From positions 121,971-185,970 of the forward strand of contig JAPSGI010000009.1 in NCBI GenBank assembly GCA_031177685.1: a stretch of 64,000 bases of DNA. The letters run 5' to 3'. The stretch's first letter is position 1. Each line of letters begins with the position of its first letter. Positions 25,173 through 35,047 of this stretch are shown here, in pieces. The notes beneath the pieces are model-generated. The model was not told the DNA's origin. It saw only the letters and a list, made by a program, of their open reading frames with translations, and ran no database searches. The stretch comes from Solirubrobacteraceae bacterium. GTDB taxonomy: Bacteria; Actinomycetota; Thermoleophilia; Solirubrobacterales; Solirubrobacteraceae. Made by a program: the position numbers and the translations under genes.

Positions 25173-25752
25173 CGATGATCCATTCCTTGGGGACGGGTCC
25201 CCAGAACCGGCTGTCGTCGGAGGAACCACGGTTGTCGCCCATCATGAACCAGTGGTCGGGCGGAATCACGATCGGCTGGGGGAAGTCGCAGCCGGCGCCG
25301 CCGGCGCACTCGTTGATGAACGGCTCCTTCGCGCGCTTCCCGTTGCGGATGACGTGACCGCCCTCGATCGCGATCCGGTCGCCCGGACCTCCGACGACGC
25401 GCTTGATGAAGTTCTCCGACGCCTTCTCGCGCCCGGGTGTGCCGCAGGGCTGCTCGTGGCCGTCGCCCTGCTCGGGGTTGGCGCACTGCGGGCCGGTCCC
25501 GCCGGTCGCGCCGGCCGGCGGATGGAAGACGACGACGTCGCCGAGCGCCGGATCCGAGAAGCGGTTTCCGATCCGGTTCACCAGCACCCGCTGCCCGATG
25601 TCGAGCGTCGGCTCCATCGACTCGCTCGGTATCCGGTAGGGCTTGACCAGAAACGCCTGGATGCCCAGCGCGAGGCCCAGGGCGACGGCGACGATGAGGA
25701 CCAGCTCGAGGAGGCCTCCGGCGCCGGTCCGCTTCTTCTTGACCGTGCTCAC
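25123..25752 (-). CDS. lepB: Signal peptidase I
   Basis: A 209-residue membrane serine protease that cleaves signal peptides of secreted proteins. A single N-terminal transmembrane helix ([17 protein letters not shown]) precedes the nucleophile Ser45 in [10 protein letters not shown]. The general-base Lys lies in [12 protein letters not shown], and the C-terminal box is [20 protein letters not shown] start at 25752 overlaps the rplS stop (GTGA). The start of rnhB lies within its 3' end. Confidence 0.95.
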   Translation of the reverse strand: MSTVKKKRTGAGGLLELVLIVAVALGLALGIQAFLVKPYRIPSESMEPTLDIGQRVLVNRIGNRFSDPALGDVVVFHPPAGATGGTGPQCANPEQGDGHEQPCGTPGREKASENFIKRVVGGPGDRIAIEGGHVIRNGKRAKEPFINECAGGAGCDFPQPIVIPPDHWFMMGDNRGSSDDSRFWGPVPKEWIIGGAFATYWPPKRIGLL

Positions 25753-26306
25753 TCGGCCGGCTCGTCGTCGGAGGTCCCGGCCTCGGCGGCCGGCTCCTCG
25801 ACGGGCGGCGCCTCGCCGGTGGACTCCGGTGCGTCCGCCGCGGAGACGCCGTCGGCGTCGACGGCCTCGCCCTCGGCGGCGGAGACCCCGTCCGCGTCCA
25901 CGGCTTCGGCCGGCTCGACGGGCGCGTGCAGCAGCCCGCCCTCCACGACCTCCTCCGCGCCGGCGCCGCGCCGCTCGCGGACCCGCGCGCGCTTGCCCAC
26001 GCGCCCGCGCAGGTAGTACAGCTTGGCCCGGCGCACGTCGCCGCGGGCGGCCACCTCGATGCGCTCGATCTTCGGCGAGTGCAGGGGGAAGGTCCGCTCC
26101 ACCCCGACGCCGAAGGACTGCTTGCGCACGGTGAACGTCTCGCGCACCCCGTGGCCCTGGCGCTTGAGCACCACGCCCTCGAAGACCTGCGTGCGGCGGC
26201 GGTTGCCCTCCACGACCTGGAAGTGAACGCGCAGCCGGTCGCCCGGCTGGAACGACGGAACGCGGCGCAGTTGCGCGCGCTCCAGGTTGTCGATGACGGT
26301 GCTCAT
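25749..26306 (-). CDS. rplS: Ribosomal protein L19 with acidic C-terminal tail
   Basis: Residues 1-115 are a normal L19 ([20 protein letters not shown] at the start, then [20 protein letters not shown], then [19 protein letters not shown]). About 70 further residues, rich in Glu, Ala, Asp and Pro, extend beyond the usual length of about 115. The tail has a near-exact tandem repeat [13 protein letters not shown] then [13 protein letters not shown]19 sits at the 30S-50S interface; the tail is probably disordered. A possible -10 (TACGAT, 26359-26364) would give a leader of about 50 nt. Precedes lepB. Confidence 0.95.
   Translation of the reverse strand: MSTVIDNLERAQLRRVPSFQPGDRLRVHFQVVEGNRRRTQVFEGVVLKRQGHGVRETFTVRKQSFGVGVERTFPLHSPKIERIEVAARGDVRRAKLYYLRGRVGKRARVRERRGAGAEEVVEGGLLHAPVEPAEAVDADGVSAAEGEAVDADGVSAADAPESTGEAPPVEEPAAEAGTSDDEPAE
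25833..25907 (-). repeat. Tandem duplication inside rplS tail
   Basis: Codons 134-146 and 147-158 of rplS encode two nearly identical peptides ([13 protein letters not shown] and [12 protein letters not shown]), an in-frame tandem duplication of 36-39 bp. Confidence 0.8.
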
Positions 26307-26366
26307 GGCAAAGAAAAGCGCGCGGCCATGAGAAGCGGGCGGCCGTCGCGACGCGCCAATCGTAGC

Positions 26367-27053
26367 TCAGCCCGATTTGCCGCGCCCTGCCCGGGCGCGG
26401 CTCTGCGCGAGACGCCACGCGCGGATGCGCTCGTGGTGGCCCGACAGCAGGACCTCCGGGACGTCCCAGCCCCGGTAGGAGGCGGGGCGCGTGTAGTGCG
26501 GGTACTCGGGCCCGCCCTCCAGGGCGTCGCTGAACGACTCCTCGACCGCCGAGTCCTCGTGCCCCAGCGCCCCGGGCAGCTTGCGCGCGATCGCGTCCAG
26601 CACGACCATCGCCGGCAGCTCGCCCCCCGCCAGCACGTAGCGTCCGATCGACACCGCGTCGGTGGCCAGGTGCTCCACGACGCGCTCGTCGAAGCCCTCG
26701 TAGCGTCCCGACAGCAGCGTCAGCGCGGGCTCGGCCGCCAGCTCGGTCGCCAGGGCGTCGTCGAGGACCCGGCCCGAGGCGGTCAGCGCCACGACCCGGC
26801 GCTCGCGCCGCACCTCCAGGGAGTCGCGCCCGTAGAAGCCGCGCAGCGCCGCGTCCACCACGTCGACCCGCAGCACCATCCCGGCACCGCCGCCGAACGG
26901 CGTGTCGTCGACCTGGCGGCCGCTGAGCTCGGTCCAGTCGCGGTAGGACGTCAGCCGCACCTCGTGGCCGGCGGCCAGCGCGTTCGCGACGTGGCGCTGC
27001 GAGAGGAACCAGTCGAACGCCTCCGGGAACAGCGTGAACACGTCGACCTGCAT
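26367..27053 (-). CDS. trmD: tRNA (guanine-N1)-methyltransferase
   Basis: A 228-residue SPOUT enzyme that makes m1G37 in tRNAs. Motifs: MQVDVFTLFPEAFDWFL, DDTPFGGGAGMVLRVD, LLSGRYEGFDERV and the trefoil-knot SIGRYVLAGGELPAMV, then the C-terminal VPEVLLSGHHERIRAWR. The start overlaps the rimM stop (TGATG). Standard rpsP-khpA-rimM-trmD-rplS order. Confidence 0.96.
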   Translation of the reverse strand: MQVDVFTLFPEAFDWFLSQRHVANALAAGHEVRLTSYRDWTELSGRQVDDTPFGGGAGMVLRVDVVDAALRGFYGRDSLEVRRERRVVALTASGRVLDDALATELAAEPALTLLSGRYEGFDERVVEHLATDAVSIGRYVLAGGELPAMVVLDAIARKLPGALGHEDSAVEESFSDALEGGPEYPHYTRPASYRGWDVPEVLLSGHHERIRAWRLAQSRARAGRGKSG

Positions 27054-27547
27054 CAGCCGCCCTCCACGAACGCCATGTCCACGTCGATCGCCTTCGCCTC
27101 CACGTCCACGGCGCGGACGGCGTCGCGCACGAGCGGGACGAGCACCGTGCCCTCGTCGCGCTGCACCTCGAGCACGTCGCACGAGGGCAGCGCCGTGACC
27201 GCCCGCACGACGCCCACCGCCCGCGCCCCGTCGGCCACGCGGCAGCCCACCAGGTCGTCGGGCCACCACTCGTCGGGCCCGAGCGCGGGCAGCTCGTCGC
27301 GCGCGACGAGCAGCGCCTGCCCCCTCAACGCCTCGGCGTCCTCGCGCGACGTGCAGCCCTCGAGGCGCACCAGCGGCCGCTCGTCGGTCCCGGCGCGGCG
27401 CTCGATCGTGCGGCTGCGGCCGGCCACGACGACCGTGCGGCCGGCGGTGAGCAGGTCCGGGCGCGGACGCGTGACGTGAAACGAGCCGTCCAGGCCGTGG
27501 GGACGGCCGACGTGCCCCGCGTCAGTCGACGATGTCGACGAGGACAC
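27053..27547 (-). CDS. rimM: 16S rRNA processing protein RimM
   Basis: A 164-residue ribosome-maturation factor. It has an N-terminal RimM domain (AGHVGRPHGLDGSFHVTRP, then RPLVRLEGCTSREDAEALRG) and a C-terminal PRC-barrel (WWPDDLVGCRVAD, then VLEVQRDEGTVLVPLVRDAV). It helps assemble the 30S head near S19. The likely start is the ATG at 27547, 26 nt inside khpA, or a GTG nearer the conserved HVGRPHG. Confidence 0.93.
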   Translation of the reverse strand: MSSSTSSTDAGHVGRPHGLDGSFHVTRPRPDLLTAGRTVVVAGRSRTIERRAGTDERPLVRLEGCTSREDAEALRGQALLVARDELPALGPDEWWPDDLVGCRVADGARAVGVVRAVTALPSCDVLEVQRDEGTVLVPLVRDAVRAVDVEAKAIDVDMAFVEGG

Positions 27548-27755
27548 GGCGATGCTCCTTGACCGCCGCCGCCTTGACCAGCGTCCGCAGCGCCTGCGCG
27601 GTGCGACCGCCCCGGCCGATCACCTTGCCGTAGTCGTCGTCGGCCACGGCCAGCTCGAGGACGACCGTGCCGTCGTCCTCCTCGAAGCGCTCGACCTCGA
27701 CGGCGTCGGGATCGTCCACGAGCGCCCGGGCCAGGTAGGCGAGCAGCTCGTCCAC
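27522..27755 (-). CDS. khpA: KH-domain RNA-binding protein KhpA
   Basis: A 77-residue single KH domain. The signature is DDDYGKVIGRGGRTAQALR, with the GxxG loop intact. KhpA usually pairs with KhpB (EloR/Jag), which is not in this window. GTG start at 27755, with TAGGCT 7 nt upstream; the TAG of that hexamer is the rpsP stop codon. It overlaps rimM by 26 nt. Confidence 0.93.
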   Translation of the reverse strand: MDELLAYLARALVDDPDAVEVERFEEDDGTVVLELAVADDDYGKVIGRGGRTAQALRTLVKAAAVKEHRRVLVDIVD

Positions 27756-27762
27756 GGCGGGA

Positions 27763-27768
27763 AGCCTA
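27763..27768 (-). promoter_or_regulatory. Possible -10 hexamer TAGGCT for khpA
   Basis: TAGGCT is 7 nt before the khpA GTG; its first three bases are the rpsP stop codon. Confidence 0.4.
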
Positions 27769-28011
27769 CGAGGAGATGCCCTGCGTGCGCAGGAGCTTGC
27801 GCACCGTGCCCGTCGGCTGCGCGCCGCGAGCCAGCCAGGCGCGGACGCGGTCCTCGTCGAGCACGATCGTCGAGGGCTGGGTCTGCGGGTTGTAGCGCCC
27901 GACGGTCTCGATCACGCGGCCGTCGCGCGGGGAGCGCTGGTCGGCGACGACGACGCGCCAGATCGGGTCCTTCTTGCCGCCCACGCGGGTTAGCCGGAGT
28001 CGTACGGACAT
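27766..28011 (-). CDS. rpsP: Ribosomal protein S16
   Basis: An 81-residue S16: [20 protein letters not shown], then [20 protein letters not shown], then the C-terminal helix [19 protein letters not shown]. Typical length and position, following ffh on the same strand. A TAACCT hexamer lies 10 nt before the ATG. Confidence 0.97.
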   Translation of the reverse strand: MSVRLRLTRVGGKKDPIWRVVVADQRSPRDGRVIETVGRYNPQTQPSTIVLDEDRVRAWLARGAQPTGTVRKLLRTQGISS

Positions 28012-28021
28012 GCGACCGGGC

Positions 28022-28027
28022 AGGTTA
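28022..28027 (-). promoter_or_regulatory. Possible -10 hexamer TAACCT for rpsP
   Basis: TAACCT is 10 nt before the rpsP ATG with no clear ribosome binding site between. Confidence 0.4.
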
Positions 28028-28044
28028 GCGGAGCGCGGCGCGCG

Positions 28045-29385
<1,341 letters not shown>

Positions 29386-29394
29386 CGACGCCCC

Positions 29395-29400
29395 AGGCTA
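29395..29400 (-). promoter_or_regulatory. Possible -10 hexamer TAGCCT for ffh
   Basis: TAGCCT is 9 nt before the ffh ATG; its TAG is also the stop codon of the SPFH-protein gene. Confidence 0.4.
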
Positions 29401-30300
29401 CTGCCGGGGCGGTGCGGGCGGCGCGGAGTTGCCGCCGGCCGGGCCGAAGCGGTCCGCCAGGTTGCCCAGCGCCTGCGAGAACTCGCTCGGGATCACGAAG
29501 ATCTTGTTGGCCTCGCCGCGCGCCAGCTGGGGCAGCATCTGCAGGTACTGGTAGCTGAGCAGCTCGCGGTCGGGCTTGCCGTCGTGGATCGCCTGGAAGA
29601 CGGTCCCGATCGCCTTGGACTCGCCCTCGGCGCGCAGGATCGCCGCCTCCTTGGCGCCCTCGGCGCGCAGGATGGCGGAGGTCTTCTCGCCCTCGGCGGT
29701 GAGGATCTGCGACTGCTTGACGCCCTCGGCGTTGAGGATCGCGGCGCGGCGGTCGCGCTCGGCGCGCATCTGCTTCTCCATCGCCTCCTGGATGGAGCCG
29801 GGCGGGTCGATCGCCTTGATCTCCACGCGGTTGATGCGGATGCCCCAGCGGCCGGTGGCCTCGTCGAGCACGACCCGCAGCGCGGCGTTGATCGAGTCGC
29901 GCGAGGTCAGCGTCTCCTCCAGCGTCATGCCGCCGATCACGTTGCGCAGCGTGGTGACGGTGAGCTGCTCGATGGCCTGGAGCGGGTTGGCCACCTCGTA
30001 GGACACCGACTTGGGATCGGTGATCGTGAAGTACAGGACCGAGTCGATGTGGACGGTTACGTTGTCCTCGGTGATCGTGGGCTGCGGCGCGAAGGAGACC
30101 ACCTGCTCGCGCAGGTCGATCAGCGGCCGCAGGCGGTCGATGAACGGCACGATGATCGTCAGGCCGGGCTGCGCCGTGCGGTTGTAGCGCCCGAGGCGCT
30201 CCACGATGCCCGCCCGGGCCTGCGGGACGATGCGAACGGTGCGCGCGGCGACGAAGATGAAGAACAGCGCCACCACGGCGAGGACGATCAGACCGGCCAT
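29398..30300 (-). CDS. SPFH/stomatin-like protein (QmcA type)
   Basis: A 300-residue membrane protein. An N-terminal helix (GLIVLAVVALFFIFVAA) precedes the SPFH domain (PQARAGIVERLGRYNRTAQP, then DNVTVHIDSVLYFTITDP). A coiled region with repeated AEGxK units follows (ILNAEGVKQSQILTAEGEK, ILRAEGAKEAAILRAEGESK), the hallmark of stomatin/QmcA proteins, which form large membrane-microdomain rings. A GGGGGAGGGA ribosome binding site precedes the ATG. It pairs with the NfeD gene 14 nt upstream, as in many genomes. Confidence 0.93.
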   Translation of the reverse strand: MAGLIVLAVVALFFIFVAARTVRIVPQARAGIVERLGRYNRTAQPGLTIIVPFIDRLRPLIDLREQVVSFAPQPTITEDNVTVHIDSVLYFTITDPKSVSYEVANPLQAIEQLTVTTLRNVIGGMTLEETLTSRDSINAALRVVLDEATGRWGIRINRVEIKAIDPPGSIQEAMEKQMRAERDRRAAILNAEGVKQSQILTAEGEKTSAILRAEGAKEAAILRAEGESKAIGTVFQAIHDGKPDRELLSYQYLQMLPQLARGEANKIFVIPSEFSQALGNLADRFGPAGGNSAPPAPPRQ

Positions 30301-30314
30301 TCCCTCCCCCTTCC

Positions 30315-30749
30315 CTATTCGGTAACGAGCGCCGTGGCGCCCCGGATCTCCACGACCTCGACGCGCGCGCCGACGTCGTAGCTCTCGTCGTCGTCGAAGG
30401 CCCGAGCCGTCCAGACCTCGCCGTTGTCGATGCGGATCGCCCCGACCGCCTCGTGGTTGTTCACGCGCTCCACCACGACGCCGCGGCGCCCGATGAGCGC
30501 CGCCGTGCCGGTGCGCAGCTGGGCGGGCATCTTGCGGTGCGAGCGGGCGATCGGGCGCACCACCAGCAGCAGCACCAGCGAGGCGATGATGAAGATGCCC
30601 CACGAAAGGACCACGCCGCCGCCGGCCGCGTCCACGATGGCGGCCAGCAGCGCCCCGCCGGCGAACGGCGCGAGGAAGAAGCTCAGGGTGAGCATCTCCC
30701 CGACCGCCAGGACGATCGCGGCGATGATCCAGAAGACCCAGCCGTCCAT
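30315..30749 (-). CDS. NfeD-family membrane protein
   Basis: A 144-residue protein with three transmembrane segments (WVFWIIAAIVLAVGEMLTL, GGALLAAIVDAAGG and LSWGIFIIASLVLLLVV) and a C-terminal OB-fold domain (LIGRRGVVVERVNNHEAVGA, then VWTARAFDDDESYDVGARVE). NfeD proteins act with SPFH partners in membrane quality control or microdomain formation. The partner lies directly downstream. TAGGCT is 9 nt before the ATG. Confidence 0.92.
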   Translation of the reverse strand: MDGWVFWIIAAIVLAVGEMLTLSFFLAPFAGGALLAAIVDAAGGGVVLSWGIFIIASLVLLLVVRPIARSHRKMPAQLRTGTAALIGRRGVVVERVNNHEAVGAIRIDNGEVWTARAFDDDESYDVGARVEVVEIRGATALVTE

Positions 30750-30758
30750 TCGCGCCGC

Positions 30759-30764
30759 AGCCTA
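30759..30764 (-). promoter_or_regulatory. Possible -10 hexamer TAGGCT for nfeD
   Basis: TAGGCT is 9 nt before the NfeD ATG, in the 20-bp gap after ftsY. Confidence 0.4.
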
Positions 30765-30769
30765 CCGCG

Positions 30770-31771
30770 TCATACCGCGACGAGGGCCCGCGCGAAGTCG
30801 TCGGCGTCGAATGGGCGCAGGTCCTCCAGGCGTTCGCCGATTCCGATCAGCTTGACGGGGATGCCCAGCTCGCGCGCGATGGCCAGCGCGATCCCGCCCT
30901 TGGCGGTGCCGTCGAGCTTGGTCAGGACGATGCCGGTGACGGGCACCGCCTCGGAGAACAGCTTGGCCTGGCGCAGGCCGTTCTGGCCGGTGGTGGCGTC
31001 CACCGTGAGCAGGGTCTCGTGCGGGGCGCCCGGGAGCACCTTGCCGAGCACGCGCGCCACCTTGGCCAGCTCGGCCATCAGGTCGTCCTGGGTGTGCAGG
31101 CGCCCGGCGGTGTCGACGATCACGACGTCGGCACCGCGGTCGATGCCCGCCCGGACGGCGTCGAAGGCGACCGCGCCCGGGTCGGCGTCGGGCGCGCCGC
31201 GGACGAAGTCGCATTCCGCCCGGCGCGCCCACTCCTCGAGCTGCTCGACGGCGGCGGCGCGGAAGGTGTCGCCGGCGCCGATCAGGACGGACTTGTCCAG
31301 CGTGCGGCGCAGGTGCCAGGCCAGCTTGCCGATCGTGGTCGTCTTGCCCGTGCCGTTGACGCCGACCGTCAGGATCACCGTGGGCCGGTGGCGCAGGTCG
31401 ATGCGCGCCTCGTCGCCCTCGCGCGGGCGCGCCTCCTGCGCGAGCAGCTCGACCAGGCGCCCGCTGAGCGCCTCCGCCTGCAGGCCGTCGGACTCCGCCT
31501 CGCGCTCCAGGCGCTCGACCACGTCGGCGGTCGTACGCGCGCCCACGTCGGCGTAGATCAGCGCCTCCTCCAGGCGCTCCCAGCCCTCCGCATTCACCGG
31601 CCCCGCCATCAGCGTGGCCTGGACCTCGCTGGACAGCGCCTCGCGTGTCTTGCTCAGGTTCTCGCGCAGGCGGCGGAAGAACCCCCGCCGCTCCTCCTCG
31701 GTCGACGCGTCCGCAGTCGCGGCCGGGGCGTCCCCGTCCACGATGAACACGTCGTGCCAGTCGCGGGCCAT
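30770..31771 (-). CDS. ftsY: SRP receptor FtsY
   Basis: A 333-residue GTPase, the membrane receptor for Ffh. It has a short acidic N terminus only (about 40 residues), then the N-domain (LRENLSKTREALSSEVQ), G1 TVGVNGTGKTTTIGKLAWHL, G3 VDTAGRLHTQDDL and G4/G5 LTKLDGTAKGGIALAI. The ATG at 31771 has TAGCCT 8 nt upstream, suggesting a leaderless start. It follows smc as in other actinobacteria. Confidence 0.96.
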   Translation of the reverse strand: MARDWHDVFIVDGDAPAATADASTEEERRGFFRRLRENLSKTREALSSEVQATLMAGPVNAEGWERLEEALIYADVGARTTADVVERLEREAESDGLQAEALSGRLVELLAQEARPREGDEARIDLRHRPTVILTVGVNGTGKTTTIGKLAWHLRRTLDKSVLIGAGDTFRAAAVEQLEEWARRAECDFVRGAPDADPGAVAFDAVRAGIDRGADVVIVDTAGRLHTQDDLMAELAKVARVLGKVLPGAPHETLLTVDATTGQNGLRQAKLFSEAVPVTGIVLTKLDGTAKGGIALAIARELGIPVKLIGIGERLEDLRPFDADDFARALVAV

Positions 31772-31779
31772 GGGCGGCG

Positions 31780-31785
31780 AGGCTA
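31780..31785 (-). promoter_or_regulatory. Possible -10 hexamer TAGCCT for ftsY
   Basis: TAGCCT is 8 nt before the ftsY ATG, in the 23-bp gap after smc. Confidence 0.45.
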
Positions 31786-31794
31786 GCGCTCGGG

Positions 31795-34700
31795 CTAGGC
31801 CGCGGCTTCGGCCGTCTCGGCCGGTCGGTCCTGCGGGAGCCTGCGGGAGATCACGCGCGAGATGCCGTCGTCGCCCATGGACACGCCGTAGAGCGTGTCC
31901 GCGGCCTCCATCGTGCGCTTCTGGTGCGTGACCACGATGAACTGGGCGCGGCCGGAGTGACGACGCAGCAGCGTGAGGAAGCGGTCGATGTTGAGGTCGT
32001 CCAGTGCGGCCTCGACCTCGTCGAGCACGTAGAAGGGGCACGGCCGCGCGAGGAACACGGCGAACAGGAAGGCCAGGGCGGTCAGGGACTTCTCGCCGCC
32101 CGACAGCAGCGACAGGCGCTTCATCGCCTTGCCGGCGGGAGTCATCTCGATCTCCACGCCCAGGACGTCCTCGGCGGGCTCTTCCTCCTCGGGCTCGGGG
32201 TCGTCGCCCTCGGGCGCCTCGCCCTCCTGACCGCCGAGCACGCGCTTGGGCGCCTCGTCCTCCTTGACCAGCCGCAGCCGGCCGCGCCCGCCGGGGAAGA
32301 GCTGGCCGACCAGCTCTTCGAAGTTGGCCGCGGCGGCCTCGAACGTCGTCTCGAAGGCCTCGCGGATGCGCCGGTCGGTCTCCGTGATCAGCGACTGCAG
32401 CTCGCGCAGCGCCGTCTCCAGGTCGCCGCGCTGGGCCTCCAGCTCCTCGACGTGGGCGAGCGCCTCGGCGTACTCGTCCTTGGCCAGCGGGTTGACGGGT
32501 CCCAGCTGCTCACGCCGGCGGACCAGGCGCTCGATGCGCGCGGTCAGCGCCTCGCGCTCCTCCTCGGGGAGCGGCTCGTCCGCAGCCTCGGCGGGTAGGT
32601 CGAGCTTGGCGGCGAGGGCGGTCAGCTCGCCCTCGGCGTCGGCCGCCGCGTCGCGCGCCTGCTGGGCGGCGACCTCGGCGGCGGTGACGGCCTCGCCGCG
32701 CTCGCGCAGGCGACCGTGCAGGTCGGCCTCGCGGTGGGCGTGCCCGCGCAGGGCGGCGGCCAGCTCCTCGCCCGAGGCGCGGTCCGCGCTCAGCTCGGTC
32801 TCCAGGCGCTCGAGGTGGCCGGCCAGCGCGGTCTCCAGGGTCTCGAGCCCGCTCACCACGCGGGCCGCCTGCGGCGCCAGCTCCTCGGCGCGCTGCAACG
32901 CGGCCCGTGCTTGCGCGAGGCGCTCGGCGTGCGCCGCGCGGGCGCGGGCGGCCTGGTCGGCCAGGCGCTTCTCGGCGGCCAGGGCGGCGGCGACCTCGGC
33001 GCGCCGAATCCCCGTCGGGCCCTCGTCGGGGGCGGTGCGGCGCTGCTCGATCAGCCACTCGGCCCGCCGGACCTCCTCCGCCGCCACGTCGCGCTCGCGG
33101 ACCGCGGCGCGCCAGGCGCGATCGGCCTGCGCGCGCGCCTCGTCGGCCTGGGCCACCGCGGTCGCGGCCTCTGTGGCGGCGGTGGCGGCGGCGCGCTCGT
33201 TCCCAGCCGCCGCCTCGGTCGCCGCGATCAGCTCGTCGCGGCGATGGCGCTGGGCCAGCACGCGGTCGTCTCCGCCCTCGGGGGCCTGGCGCATCTCGCG
33301 CGAGGCGGCGAACCACGCGCGGCCCGAGCGCGTGACGGCGATGCCGGCGAAGGCCTCGTCGAGCCCGTCGAAGCTGTCGACCACCCAGGCGTCTGCGAGG
33401 AGCTCCTTCGCGAAGTCGACGTCGGCGCCGTCGCCGCGAAGGCGGGCACCCAGGGGCTGCGCTCCGGGCGCGGGTGGCGCGCCTTCGGAACGCCCCGGCC
33501 CCGGAGCGTCGTGGAGTTTCCCGCGATATGCGCGGGTAAGTCCACGCGGCGCGCGGACTAGCGCCGCCCCACCGTCGGTGCCCACGCTATCGAGGAGCGC
33601 CCGAGCCGCGCCGAAATCCGCCACGACGGCGGCGCGCAGGCGGCCGCCCAGGGCGGCGGCGACCGCGAGCTCGTAGCCCGGCTCGACGTCGAGGACGTCG
33701 GCCAGGGCGCGCTCGCCGCCCGGCGCGGACGCCTGGGAGCGCAGGAAGTGGTTGACGCGCGCGAGCTCGGCGCCGATGCCCGCGGACTCGCGCCGCGCCG
33801 CATCCACCGCCGCTTCGCAACGCCGAAGCTCCACCCGCGCCTCCTCCGCCGCCCCCTCGGCCGACTCCAACCCTGACCGGCGCCGTTCCACAACCTCCTC
33901 GGCCACAGCGGCGGCGGCGCGGAGCTCCTCGAGCCGCGCGCCGAGTGACGCCACCTGGCGCTCGACCTCGACGGAGCGCTCCGCCTCGAGCGATGCCAGC
34001 TCCGCCTCCAGCTCCGCGATCCGCCCGCCGTCGTCGATCTCGTCCCCGGGCGCCTCGGCGGACAGCACGTCGATGCGGGTCCGCAGCCGGTCCGCGCGCT
34101 CGGCCAGCGAGGCGACAGCCGCCCGCGCCTGCTCCAGCCGCAGCCCCGCGCGCTCGTGCGCGCTGCGCGCCGCGAACACGCGAGTCGACAGGCGGTCGCG
34201 CTCCTCGCTGCGCCGGGCCAGCGCCTCCTCGGCCTCCTCGCGGGCGCGGCCGACGGTCGCGAGCTCGGCCTCGACCTCGTCGCGGGCGGCGCGCGCCGCC
34301 GTCGCGGCCGCCTCGGCGGCGGCCAGGGACGCCCGCACGGCGCGCGCGCGGTCGCGCGCCAGCTCCCAGCGCGCCTCGACGGACTGGCGCTCCAGGCGCT
34401 CGTGCAGCTCGGCCGCCTCGGCCTGGCGCTTGAGCGGCCGCAGCCGCGAGCGCGCCTCGCGCTCCACGTCCAGCGCGCGGTCGAGGTTGTCCTGCGTCCG
34501 TTCGAGCTTGAGCTGCGCGCGCCGGCGGCGCTTGCGGTGCTTGCCCAGCCCGGCCGCCTCCTCGATCAGCAGCCGGCGGTCGCGCGGCTTGGAGGTGACG
34601 ATCGCCTCCACGCGGCCCTGCGAGACGACCGAGTGCATCTCCTTGCCCAAACCGGTGTCGGACAGCGCCTCGAGCACGTCCACCAGCCGGCAGCGCGCGC

Positions 34701-35046
34701 CGTTGAGCCGGTACTCGCCCTCGCCGTTGCGGTCCAGGCGCCGGGAGACCGCGATCTCGCTGAACTCCGTGCCGGCCTTGCCGTCGGCGTTGTCGATCAC
34801 CAGCTCTACCTCGGCCGAGCCGCGCGCCTGCTGGCCGCGTGCCCCGCCGAAGATCACGTCCTGCATCGACTGGCCGCGCACGGCGAGGGGCGACTGCTCG
34901 CCCAGCGCCCACAGAACGGCGTCGGTGATGTTGGACTTCCCGGAGCCGTTGGGCCCGACGATCACGCTCACGCCGGGCCCGAACTCCAGGCGCGTACGGT
35001 CCGGGAACGACTTGAAGCCCTTGAGCGTGACCGACTTCAGGTGCAC
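31795..35046 (-). CDS. smc: Chromosome segregation protein SMC
   Basis: A 1083-residue SMC ATPase of chromosome condensation. It has Walker A GPNGSGKSNITDAVLWALG (residues 31-49), long coiled coils, a hinge around residues 450-560, the ABC signature LLSGGEKSLTALAF and Walker B FYVLDEVEAALDDLNIDRF. It is somewhat shorter than the usual 1150-1200. The hinge contains a stretch rich in Gly, Pro and Ala around residues 498-530 that includes one copy of the palindromic element in frame, reading GLTRAYRGKLHD. ScpA and ScpB are not in the window. It lies one base after the rnc stop. Confidence 0.95.
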   Translation of the reverse strand: MHLKSVTLKGFKSFPDRTRLEFGPGVSVIVGPNGSGKSNITDAVLWALGEQSPLAVRGQSMQDVIFGGARGQQARGSAEVELVIDNADGKAGTEFSEIAVSRRLDRNGEGEYRLNGARCRLVDVLEALSDTGLGKEMHSVVSQGRVEAIVTSKPRDRRLLIEEAAGLGKHRKRRRRAQLKLERTQDNLDRALDVEREARSRLRPLKRQAEAAELHERLERQSVEARWELARDRARAVRASLAAAEAAATAARAARDEVEAELATVGRAREEAEEALARRSEERDRLSTRVFAARSAHERAGLRLEQARAAVASLAERADRLRTRIDVLSAEAPGDEIDDGGRIAELEAELASLEAERSVEVERQVASLGARLEELRAAAAVAEEVVERRRSGLESAEGAAEEARVELRRCEAAVDAARRESAGIGAELARVNHFLRSQASAPGGERALADVLDVEPGYELAVAAALGGRLRAAVVADFGAARALLDSVGTDGGAALVRAPRGLTRAYRGKLHDAPGPGRSEGAPPAPGAQPLGARLRGDGADVDFAKELLADAWVVDSFDGLDEAFAGIAVTRSGRAWFAASREMRQAPEGGDDRVLAQRHRRDELIAATEAAAGNERAAATAATEAATAVAQADEARAQADRAWRAAVRERDVAAEEVRRAEWLIEQRRTAPDEGPTGIRRAEVAAALAAEKRLADQAARARAAHAERLAQARAALQRAEELAPQAARVVSGLETLETALAGHLERLETELSADRASGEELAAALRGHAHREADLHGRLRERGEAVTAAEVAAQQARDAAADAEGELTALAAKLDLPAEAADEPLPEEEREALTARIERLVRRREQLGPVNPLAKDEYAEALAHVEELEAQRGDLETALRELQSLITETDRRIREAFETTFEAAAANFEELVGQLFPGGRGRLRLVKEDEAPKRVLGGQEGEAPEGDDPEPEEEEPAEDVLGVEIEMTPAGKAMKRLSLLSGGEKSLTALAFLFAVFLARPCPFYVLDEVEAALDDLNIDRFLTLLRRHSGRAQFIVVTHQKRTMEAADTLYGVSMGDDGISRVISRRLPQDRPAETAEAAA
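33511..33545. repeat. Palindromic element, copy A (inside smc)
   Basis: A 35-bp imperfect palindrome with left arm GTGGAGTTTCCCGCG, centre ATATG and right arm CGCGGGTAAGTCCAC. Thirteen positions of each arm pair. It is read in frame within smc as residues about 501-512. Two relatives are at 49483 and 60073. Confidence 0.75.
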
Positions 35047-35047
35047 G

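Noticed and set aside
26307..26366. A structured leader RNA for rplS
   Set aside because: The gap contains a perfect CGTCGCGACG and GC-rich arms, but no stem with a convincing match to a known L19 leader; at this GC content weak stems are expected.
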